Assembly: GCF_003254475.1 (NCBI RefSeq)
Contig: NZ_QFYQ01000001.1
Span: 1,054,001-1,118,000 of the forward strand
Direction of reading: 5' to 3'
Source of the DNA: Phenylobacterium soli
GTDB taxonomy: Bacteria; Pseudomonadota; Alphaproteobacteria; Caulobacterales; Caulobacteraceae
DNA length: 64,000 nucleotides
The notes under the pieces are model-generated. The model was not told the origin of the DNA. It saw nothing but the letters and a program-made list of their open reading frames with translations, and ran no database searches. This document shows, piece by piece, positions 57,971 through 64,000 of the stretch. The first letter of the stretch is position 1. Each line of letters starts with the position of its first letter. The position numbers and the translations under genes were made by a program.

Positions 57971-58380
57971 GCGGCGTCCTCAAGGATGCGGCGCTCGCCT
58001 ACGCGGCTAAAGGCATCCCCGTATTTCCCTGTAAACCCGCGGACAAGAGCCCGCTGGTAGGTCCTGATCGGGACGGCGGGGGGCGCCCTGTCCCGGGAAG
58101 TGGGGGGTTCAGGAAAGCCACGTGCGATCTCGCACAGATTGACGCCTGGTGGACCAAACATCCTGACGCAATGATCGGAATTCCGACCGGCTCTGCCAGC
58201 GGAATCGACGTGCTGGATATTGACGTGAAACACGACGGCTTCGCGTCAGTGCCCGGATGGGAAGCCCTTTCCCCCGTCATCGTCCGAACGCCGTCGGGCG
58301 GCGCGCATCTGTGGTTCAAGGCGGACGGGGTCCACTGCACCACGAGCGAGATCGGACCCGGCGTCGATACGCGCGGTGAA
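57967..58380 (+). pseudogene. Bifunctional DNA primase/polymerase (prim-pol), N-terminal fragment
   Basis: About 138 residues recognisable as the AEP-type prim-pol domain: LKDAALAYAAKGIPVFPCKPADKSPL, IDAWWTKHPDAMIGIPTGSASGIDVLDIDVKHDG (with the catalytic D-x-D) and VRTPSGGAHLWFKADG. It is truncated after PGVDTRGEGG, where the sequence changes to HsdR in another frame. In intact elements such proteins replicate plasmid or phage DNA. Not functional here. Confidence 0.82.
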
Positions 58381-59698
58381 GGCGGGTACGGACGCTTACG
58401 ACCTCAAGCAGGCGGTATCGGACGGCTTCCTTGTGCCTCCGAAGGCGATCGATGTGCCCCTCAAGTTCCCCCGCGCGGGCATCCGCTACGATGACCTTAC
58501 CGACGACGAGAAGGACGAGTGGGACGCTCTCGACTGGGGTGAAGACGGTCCACCGGACAGCGTCGACGCTGCGGACGTGAACGACTGGCTCTTCAACATC
58601 AACACCGTCGACCAGATGCTCAAGCAGCTGATGGAAGACGGCCTCAAGGTGGCCGGCGGCGACCGCCTAGGCAAGACGATCATCTTTGCGAAGAACCACC
58701 GGCACGCGGAGTTCATAGTCGAGCGGTTCGATGCCAATTATCCGGCGTTCAAGGGCCACTTCTGCCGTCTCATCGACAATCAGGTGCGATACGCCCACGC
58801 ACTTATCGAGGACTTCGAAGTACCGGAGAAGACGCCGCACATTGCAGTGTCGGTCGACATGCTCGACACCGGGATCGACATTCCGGACGTGCTCAACCTC
58901 GTCTTCTTCAAGATCGTCCGCTCGAAATCGAAATTCTGGCAGATGATCGGTCGGGGTACCCGTCTGCGGGAAGGCATCTTCGTCGACGCGGACGGCAACC
59001 GGAGCGACAAGGAATATTTTTACGTCTTCGACTACCTCGGCAATCTCGACTTCTTCAACGCCCAGATGGAAGGCGCTGAAGCGGCCGGCGAGGTCGCGCG
59101 CCGGCGGCTGCGAGGCCTGATGAGCCTGATCGAGCCGGGCAAGCAGGTGGTCGTCACCACGAACGTGGCCGACGTGATGGGCGCCAAACGGGAGGTGGAG
59201 TTGCTGGACTTGGGCGGCGCGTCGTCACTCGCCCAGTTCCGGCGCAAGGCGCGGGCCTATGTCGACGCGCATGCCGATCACGTGACGCTCGTCCGTCTCC
59301 GCCAGGGCCGGCCGCTGACGCCGACCGATCTGGACGAGTTGCAGAAGCTCTTCCTGGATGCAGGGTTAGCCGGGACCGAAGAGTTCGACCGCATCCGCAA
59401 GATGCCGGATCTGCCGGACTTCGTCCGCTCGCTGGTAGGGCTTGAACGGCGCGCAGCTCTCACCGCCTTCAATGAAGCCCTGGCAGGCACGGCGCTGTCG
59501 CCGCGCCAAATCCATTTCGTAGAGATGATCGTCGACTACCTGACCTCATCCGGCAAAATGGATCCGGCAGCCCTCTACGAGCCGCCGTTCACCGATCAAG
59601 CGCCAAACGGGATCAGCGACATCTTCGACGCTCCGTCGGTAACGCGCATCGTCACCACGCTCGAGAGCTTTGAGCCACGCTTGGAGGTTGCGGTGTGA
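58376..59698 (+). pseudogene. hsdR: Type I restriction enzyme HsdR, C-terminal fragment
   Basis: 440 residues from a GTG at the junction; homology begins at YDLKQAVSDGFLVPPKAI. It contains the second helicase domain: GKTIIFAKNHRHAEFIVERFD (motif IV region), VSVDMLDTGIDIPDVLNLVFFK (motif V) and SKFWQMIGRGTRLR (motif VI), then the helical C-terminal part. The nuclease domain and the first helicase domain with the Walker motifs are absent, so it cannot cut or translocate DNA. No hsdM or hsdS is nearby. It is evidence that the lost element once carried a restriction system. Confidence 0.88.
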
Positions 59699-59778
59699 TG
59701 TCCGCGGCGAGAATTCGGACCGATCGCAGCTGACTATCCCGGGGATCAATCCGGGGGTTTGTCATCCGGGGTGTGTAA

Positions 59779-59802
59779 ATCCCCATGTATTTCAATGGGG
59801 AT
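59779..59802 (-). terminator. Hairpin after tRNA-Ser
   Basis: ATCCCCAT (59779-59786) and ATGGGGAT (59795-59802) form a perfect 8-bp stem directly beyond the CCA end of the tRNA on the minus strand. It is followed there by TTTACAC, a weak T-run. It may terminate or help process the tRNA transcript. Confidence 0.5.
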
Positions 59803-59816
59803 GGCGGTGAGAGAGG
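59802..59816 (+). repeat. Right attachment-site direct repeat (3' end of tRNA-Ser)
   Basis: TGGCGGTGAGAGAGG, identical to 57041-57055. Because it is part of the tRNA, integration kept the tRNA whole. Confidence 0.85.
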
Positions 59817-59891
59817 GATTCGAACCCTCGATAGGCTTTCACCTATACACGCGTTCCAGGCGTGCGCCTTCAACCACTCGGCCACCTCACC
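59802..59891 (-). tRNA. tRNA-Ser (anticodon GGA)
   Basis: The minus strand folds as a class II tRNA: acceptor GGTGAGG pairing with CTCTCACC region, D-arm with GGCCGAGTGGTTGAAGGC, anticodon stem around CTGGAAC (anticodon GGA, reads UCC and UCU), a long variable arm TATAGGTGAAAGCCTA and the T-loop GGTTCGAATCC. The 3' CCA is encoded, followed by the hairpin at 59779. Its 3' end was the target of the integrative element; the first 15 bases from the CCA (59802-59816) are repeated at 57041. The gene appears intact. Confidence 0.96.
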
Positions 59892-59947
59892 CCACGCGGG
59901 AACGGCCAGGCCGCCCCGTTGGAAGGCGCGGAATATAGCGAGGAAGC

Positions 59948-60922
59948 CTAGCCGGGCAAGCGCCGCCTGAAGGCCTGTGTCAGACGGCGCGGATCGAACA
60001 GCGATCGGGGAGCCTTCGCCCTGAGCACGGCCTCCAACCGGACGGAGTCCGAAAGCCAGGCCTCGAGCCCGGCGCGGGCGTCGGCTCGCCCCTGGCGGAC
60101 GGCCTCCTGGGCGGCGGCGAGGCGATCGTCCTGGCGGCGGATCGCGGCGCGGACGGCGGCCAGCCGATCGCCCGCGAACCGCTCGTCGATCTGGCCGAGC
60201 CGCGTCCGGGCGGCGGCGAGCATGAGGACCGCGCCGGGCGCGTCGCCGCTCCCGATCTCGCCCTCGGCGGCGCGCACCGCCCGCCTGGCGTCCTCGAGAT
60301 AGAGCGAGGGGGTCACCGGCGCGCTCGCCGCGCGCGGGCAGGCGGCCGGGCTCAGCGCGCGCACATAGGCGGCCAGGCCGTCCAGCACCGCCGGCGGCGG
60401 CTCAGGCCCGTCGAACTCCTCGACGATCAGGCCGCGGATGAAGGGCTCGAGCTTCCGGCTCGCCCGCGACTGGTCGACCTTCAGCCGCGCCTTAGGGCCG
60501 CTGAGGTCCGGGATCGGCCTCGGATTGTCGATCCCGTCGCCACGATGGCTGGAGAACAGCGAGTCGGTGACGTCGGCCGTCCCCGGCGCGCCGGAGACGC
60601 CGGGGAACAGGAACGTCGGGTTGCTGCGTCCGCCCGCATGGCAGGTTTCGCAGGCGACCCCGGCCCGCGCCGCCTGGCCGCCCAGGAGGAGCGGCGTGCG
60701 GAACGCCGCCCGGCCCACCTCCACCTTCAGCGCCTCGGCGCGGCCGGTCGGGAGGGTCAGGCATTCGGTCGGCTCCCGGGCGAACGCGGCCTGCGGGTCG
60801 ACGTCCTGCGCCGCCCAGCGGAAGGCGCGGATGGCCCCCGGCTCCGCCGCCAGGCCGAGCGCCCCGGCGGCGGTCGCGATCGCCAGGCCTAGCGCGGCGG
60901 CTCGTGGCCGAGGGCGATCCAC
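59948..60922 (-). CDS. Cytochrome c-like protein, single CxxCH, di-heme-peroxidase-like
   Basis: 324 residues from a GTG at 60922; this start gives a clean signal-anchor ([23 protein letters not shown]). One heme motif CETCHAGG lies near residue 90. [15 protein letters not shown] and [44 protein letters not shown] resemble the second half of di-heme cytochrome peroxidases, but no second CxxCH is seen. The C-terminal 110 residues are helical and charged. It starts 34 bases inside the upstream TPR gene, so both are one unit. A role in periplasmic electron transfer is inferred. Confidence 0.7.
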   Translation of the reverse strand: MDRPRPRAAALGLAIATAAGALGLAAEPGAIRAFRWAAQDVDPQAAFAREPTECLTLPTGRAEALKVEVGRAAFRTPLLLGGQAARAGVACETCHAGGRSNPTFLFPGVSGAPGTADVTDSLFSSHRGDGIDNPRPIPDLSGPKARLKVDQSRASRKLEPFIRGLIVEEFDGPEPPPAVLDGLAAYVRALSPAACPRAASAPVTPSLYLEDARRAVRAAEGEIGSGDAPGAVLMLAAARTRLGQIDERFAGDRLAAVRAAIRRQDDRLAAAQEAVRQGRADARAGLEAWLSDSVRLEAVLRAKAPRSLFDPRRLTQAFRRRLPG

Positions 60923-61827
60923 CGGCGCAACTCCTCGGCGTCGGCGCAGCCGAAGGCGCACACCTGATCCAGCCTGGCCAGGAGCTTGCGGGCGCCGTCG
61001 AGGTCGCCGCGCACCACCTTCAGCTCGCCATAGTATTCGGTGGCGCCCACGTGGTCCGGGGCGATCGCCAGGGCCGCGCGATAGTAGCGCTCCGCCTTGT
61101 CCAGCTCGCCCTTCTTGCGCCAGGCGTAGCCCTCGTAGGTGAGGATGTCCGGGTGGGGCCCGAACGCCGCCTGCGCCTTGGCCAGCGAGGCCAGGGCGTC
61201 GTCGTAGCGGCCCTCGTTGATCAGGCTGACCGCCTGGACGTAGGCGGCGTCCCCGGCCTTGGGACCGCCGAACAGCATCGATCCGCTGAGCGCGGCGCTG
61301 GGCCGGGCGCCCTGCTGGGCCGCCTCCAGGGCGCTCACCATGCCCTTGAGGCTGGCGGCGTCCGGGCAGCTGTCGCCGCAGGCCTGGGCCTTGGCCTTCA
61401 GCCAGTCGATCTCAGCCTGCGCCTTCGGGTCCTTCAGGTTGGCCAGGGCCAGGCCGAGACCCGCGTGGGCGACCGCCGCGTCCGGGGCGAGTTTGACGGC
61501 CCGCTCATAGGCCCGCCGGGAGCCCTTCCAGTCATTGTCGCCGGCCTTGGCGGCGCCGAGCAGCCGCCAGGCGTCGGGGCTCTTCGGCACGGCGTCGGTG
61601 ACGTGCTGGGCGGCGCGGGCGGCGTCGCGGTACTGCTTGGCGTTCAGCGCCGCCACGGCCTTGGCGTACTCCGCCGCCGGATCGTACTGCGGAGCCGAGG
61701 CGCTGGGCGCCTCGAACCCGCCGCCGCCGCCCCCGCCGCCCGAGGCCAGGGCGCGGGAGCCGACCGATATGGAAACCAACGCGGCCGCTGCGGCGACCGA
61801 CAACACTGCCTTCAAGGTGGGACTCAT
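60889..61827 (-). CDS. Exported TPR-repeat protein
   Basis: 312 residues. Signal peptide ([24 protein letters not shown]) followed by a Gly-rich linker, then TPR-like helical pairs: [120 protein letters not shown]. Four cysteines occur as two close pairs (CGDSCPD and CAFGCAD), possible disulphides. It is probably a periplasmic scaffold working with the cytochrome-like protein encoded downstream. Confidence 0.85.
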   Translation of the reverse strand: MSPTLKAVLSVAAAAALVSISVGSRALASGGGGGGGGFEAPSASAPQYDPAAEYAKAVAALNAKQYRDAARAAQHVTDAVPKSPDAWRLLGAAKAGDNDWKGSRRAYERAVKLAPDAAVAHAGLGLALANLKDPKAQAEIDWLKAKAQACGDSCPDAASLKGMVSALEAAQQGARPSAALSGSMLFGGPKAGDAAYVQAVSLINEGRYDDALASLAKAQAAFGPHPDILTYEGYAWRKKGELDKAERYYRAALAIAPDHVGATEYYGELKVVRGDLDGARKLLARLDQVCAFGCADAEELRRWIALGHEPPR

Positions 61828-61950
61828 CTCGCACCTCCTCCCATAACAGCGTTCGATGCGAGCTTGGCACGGAAGTTCCCCGGCGTCAGCCGTGCGTGCA
61901 AACGCCGTCCGGAGCCCCTATCTTGGAGCCTCCAAGGAGGCCCGTTCCCC

Positions 61951-62604
61951 ATGCTGTTCGCCAAGAAGTCGCTCGACCTGCCGACGCCGGAAGAGGCGCT
62001 GCCGGGCCGCGCCCACGCGATCCCCACGGCCGATACCCACTTCGTCAACGGCCATGCGCTGAAGGGGCCCTACCCCGAAGGGCTGGAGACCGCCTACTTC
62101 GCCATGGGCTGCTTCTGGGGCGTGGAGCGCAAGTTCTGGCAGGTCCCGGGCGTCTACGTCACCGCCGCCGGCTACCAGAACGGCGTCACCCCCAACGCCA
62201 CCTACGAGGAGGTCTGCTCCGGCCGCACCGGCCACGCCGAGGCGGTGAAGGTGGTCTACGACCCGCGCCAGGTCAGCTACCGCGACCTGCTCAAGCTGTT
62301 CTGGGAGAACCACGACCCGACCCAGGGCATGCGACAGGGCAACGACATCGGCACCCAGTACCGCTCAGGCATCTATGTGGTGAACGACGCCCAGGCCGCG
62401 GAGGCCGAGGCCAGCCGCGAGGCCTACCAGCAGGCGCTCGCCGCGAAGGGCTACGGCAAGGTGACCACCGAGATCGCTCCCGCCGGCCCGTTCTATTACG
62501 CCGAGGACTACCACCAGCAGTACCTCGCCAAGAACCCGAACGGCTATTGCGGCATCGGCGGCACGGGCGTGACCTGCCCCATCGGGGTCGGCGTCCGCGC
62601 CTGA
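61951..62604 (+). CDS. msrA: Peptide methionine sulfoxide reductase MsrA
   Basis: 217 residues from ATG 61951 with AAGGAGG at the right distance; upstream extension of the frame is antisense to the TPR gene. The catalytic C54 lies in [13 protein letters not shown], and the family's [32 protein letters not shown] and [26 protein letters not shown] are complete. A resolving cysteine may be the one in [13 protein letters not shown] at the C-terminus. It repairs oxidised methionine (S-sulfoxide) with thioredoxin. Monocistronic. Confidence 0.95.
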   Translation: MLFAKKSLDLPTPEEALPGRAHAIPTADTHFVNGHALKGPYPEGLETAYFAMGCFWGVERKFWQVPGVYVTAAGYQNGVTPNATYEEVCSGRTGHAEAVKVVYDPRQVSYRDLLKLFWENHDPTQGMRQGNDIGTQYRSGIYVVNDAQAAEAEASREAYQQALAAKGYGKVTTEIAPAGPFYYAEDYHQQYLAKNPNGYCGIGGTGVTCPIGVGVRA

Positions 62605-62632
62605 CGGCGGCGGGACCGGGAGGCTTGGGGGC

Positions 62633-62974
62633 GTGACGCGCGAGGAAGTGGAGGCGGTCGCCCTGGCCTTGCCGGCGGCCACCAAGGTCGTCCAGTGGGG
62701 CGGCTCAGACGTCTACAAGGTCGGCGGCAAGGTGTTCGCCATCTGCGGCCTGCGCGGCGGCCTGTCGTTCAAGGTCAGCGAGATCGGCTTCGTCGTCCTG
62801 ACCGACGAGGGCGGCCCAGCCCGCCAGGCGCCCTACCTCGCCAAGGGCCAGTGGGTGATCGTCGACCTCGACGACCTTGAGGCGGAGGACGCCGCCGGCT
62901 GGATCGCCACCGCGCACTCGCTGATCGCCGCCAAGCTGACGAAGAAGGCGCGCCTGGAGCTCGGGCTGGGCTAG
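62633..62974 (+). CDS. MmcQ/YjbR family protein
   Basis: 113 residues starting with GTG 62633. [37 protein letters not shown] and [18 protein letters not shown] with [35 protein letters not shown] match the YjbR fold, a double-wing family of unknown function that may bind DNA. It is 28 bp after msrA on the same strand and convergent, with a four-base overlap, with the DUF599 gene. Confidence 0.88.
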   Translation: MTREEVEAVALALPAATKVVQWGGSDVYKVGGKVFAICGLRGGLSFKVSEIGFVVLTDEGGPARQAPYLAKGQWVIVDLDDLEAEDAAGWIATAHSLIAAKLTKKARLELGLG

Positions 62975-63687
62975 GCGCGCTCCGCCTCGGCCTTCTCCAG
63001 CAGCCGCCGCAGGTCCGCCACGGCGCGGGCGGTCGGCGAGACGCGCTGGCGCCAGACGAGCAGGGCCACCGCGCCGAGCGTCGCCGCCATGAAAGCCCAG
63101 GCGCCGAACAGCCAGGCCGCGGCCGCCAGCGCGAAATAGTAGGCGCGGACGCCGCGGTTGAACGAGCTCAGGGCCGGATTGAGCAGCCGCGCGACCACGT
63201 CGCCATAGGCGTGGTGCTCCTCGTCCTGGACCTGCACCGGCACGGCGCCGATCGCCGCGATGCAGTAGTTGAGCTGGCGGATCGTCCAGATCAGGTCGAG
63301 CAGGCCCCGCGCCAGGCAGGCCAGCACCAGGGCGAGCTGCGCCTCGAACAGCACCCGCGAGGAGGTCTGCACCAGCGCCAGGCTCGAGGCCGAGCGGAAG
63401 GTCCGTTCGCCGCCGAACAGGGCCCCGCCGATCGCCGCCATCAGGATCAGGTTGGAGGAGGTGAAGAAGGAGGTGGAGTTCAGCGCCTGGCCGAGAAGCT
63501 GGCCGTCCATGAACCGGTTCTCCCGGCCCACCATGTTGCGCATCCAGGCGTGGCGGATGACCGTCATGTCGGTGTTGATCAGCCGCCCCCGGCGGCCGAG
63601 CTGGGTGAGGAACGGCTCGTAGAACAGCCAGGCGACCAGGAAGATCGCCAGCGCCAGCAGGTCGAGCGGCTGCAGGGCGAGGCTCAC
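62971..63687 (-). CDS. DUF599 family membrane protein
   Basis: 238 residues with four hydrophobic helices. LDLLALAIFLVAWLFYEPFLTQLG and RHAWMRNMVGRENRFMDGQLLGQALNSTSFFTSSNLILMAAIGGALF are hallmark segments of DUF599. The role of the family is unknown. It follows the MFS gene by one base, so it is likely co-transcribed with it. Confidence 0.88.
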   Translation of the reverse strand: MSLALQPLDLLALAIFLVAWLFYEPFLTQLGRRGRLINTDMTVIRHAWMRNMVGRENRFMDGQLLGQALNSTSFFTSSNLILMAAIGGALFGGERTFRSASSLALVQTSSRVLFEAQLALVLACLARGLLDLIWTIRQLNYCIAAIGAVPVQVQDEEHHAYGDVVARLLNPALSSFNRGVRAYYFALAAAAWLFGAWAFMAATLGAVALLVWRQRVSPTARAVADLRRLLEKAEAERA

Positions 63688-63688
63688 C

Positions 63689-64000
63689 TCAGTCCTCCTC
63701 GATGAGGCTGGTGCGGTTGGTGTTGCGCAGCCGCGCCGCCACCACGGCCGCCGCGGCCATGACTAGGGCCACATAGACGTAGAAGGCGCTCTCGTGGCCG
63801 GCCTTCTTCAGCCAGCCCGCCGCATATTCCGCGGTGCCGCCGAACAGGGCGTTGGCGATGGCGTAGGGCAGGGCGACGCCCAGCGCCCGCACGTGGGTCG
63901 GGAAGAGCTCGGCCTTCACCGCCGCGTTCACCGCCGCATAGCCCGAGTGACAGAGGATCAGCAGCAGCACGAGCCCGAAGGCGGCCGCCGCGCTGCCCGC
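63689..64000 (-). CDS. MFS transporter (metabolite:H+ symporter type), C-terminal part
   Basis: The frame is open to the window edge, so only the last 103 residues are visible. HSGYAAVNAAVKAELFPTHVRALGVALPYAIANALFGGTAEYAAGWLKKAG is typical of the tenth and eleventh helices of MHS-family carriers (KgtP, ProP or citrate-type), with the ELFPTHVRALG loop. It would take up an organic acid or osmolyte with protons. The start lies beyond position 64000. Confidence 0.85.
   Translation of the reverse strand, partial: AGSAAAAFGLVLLLILCHSGYAAVNAAVKAELFPTHVRALGVALPYAIANALFGGTAEYAAGWLKKAGHESAFYVYVALVMAAAAVVAARLRNTNRTSLIEED

Larger units (their letters stand above)
57041..59816. mobile_element. Decayed integrative element at tRNA-Ser(GGA)
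   Basis: A 2.8-kb segment bounded by a 15-bp direct repeat of the tRNA-Ser 3' end. It contains, in order, the N-terminal third of a tyrosine integrase, a small unknown gene, the start of a primase/polymerase and the C-terminal half of a type I restriction HsdR. Each long gene is cut at a junction with the next, so the element has lost most of its length by internal deletions. Codon use and GC content differ from the flanks. Confidence 0.85.

Noticed and set aside
58376..59698. Active type I restriction-modification system
   Set aside because: Only the C-terminal half of HsdR is present; nuclease and first helicase domains, HsdM and HsdS are missing.
59699..59734. Short ATG frame directly after hsdR (11 residues) as a start of hsdM or another gene
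   Set aside because: It ends after eleven codons and does not resemble an HsdM start.
1..64000. CRISPR arrays, rRNA genes, intact insertion sequences, replication origin
   Set aside because: No regularly spaced repeats, rRNA sequence, complete transposase or DnaA-box cluster was seen.

Overview
The window is a GC-rich, densely coding stretch of an alphaproteobacterial chromosome. Gene content points to the Caulobacterales, with a Caulobacter- or Phenylobacterium-like organism most likely: a FixL-FixJ-FixK oxygen-signalling set driving cbb3 oxidase, many acyl-CoA genes and a LuxR/LuxI pair. The genus is an inference from content and style; no rRNA is present to fix it.

Layout. (1) 1-19.6 kb is mainly acyl-CoA and organic-acid catabolism: a CoA-transferase tail, a PhyH dioxygenase, a biotin-dependent acyl-CoA carboxylase of methylcrotonyl type with its acyl-CoA ligase, an acyl-CoA dehydrogenase, two enoyl-CoA hydratases, glycolate oxidase glcDEF, a glutathione transferase, a DHA2 drug exporter and a second acyl-CoA ligase. 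(2) 19.7-24.3 kb is a copper-resistance block: a Met/His-rich outer-membrane protein and a CsoR repressor, divergent from a CopA-type ATPase across two operator-like palindromes. (3) 24.3-51.2 kb is a large low-oxygen island: fixK, a single-domain response regulator, the complete operon ccoNOQPGHIS-hemN, a small-protein/NRAMP-like/cytochrome c unit, fixLJ, a small FixJ-box gene, a fused ADP-forming acyl-CoA synthetase/acetyltransferase, an alcohol dehydrogenase, a universal stress protein, a quinone reductase, a three-gene nucleotide-phosphorylase / PRPP synthetase / beta-CASP nuclease operon, a cytochrome c and a lipoprotein. (4) 51.2-53.8 kb holds envelope genes (L,D-transpeptidase, YcbK-like protein) and a Nudix hydrolase. 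(5) 54.0-56.9 kb holds an XRE regulator, a LuxR/LuxI quorum-sensing pair and a CDF metal exporter. (6) 57.0-59.8 kb is a decayed integrative element at tRNA-Ser(GGA), bounded by a 15-bp direct repeat. (7) 59.9-64 kb holds a cytochrome c-like protein, a TPR protein, msrA, a YjbR-like gene, a DUF599 gene and the end of an MFS transporter.

How the parts fit. Three near-identical 20-bp sequences (TACGTAG..CCCKTAAGG) lie upstream of fixK, of a 33-codon membrane protein, and of an 83-residue protein beside fixL. Eight to nine FNR/FixK palindromes (TTGAY-N4-RTCAA) lie upstream of the response regulator, ccoN, acs-pat/adh, the quinone reductase, the phosphorylase operon and the genes after it. Together they outline a two-tier circuit: FixLJ acts on fixK and a few small genes, and FixK acts on respiration, fermentation-like metabolism and nucleotide recycling. 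The most novel candidates are two unannotated structured RNAs with C-rich loops under these hypoxia signals, the FixJ-linked microprotein, and a possible RNA-to-PRPP salvage operon. All functions are inferred from sequence read by eye; no searches were run.
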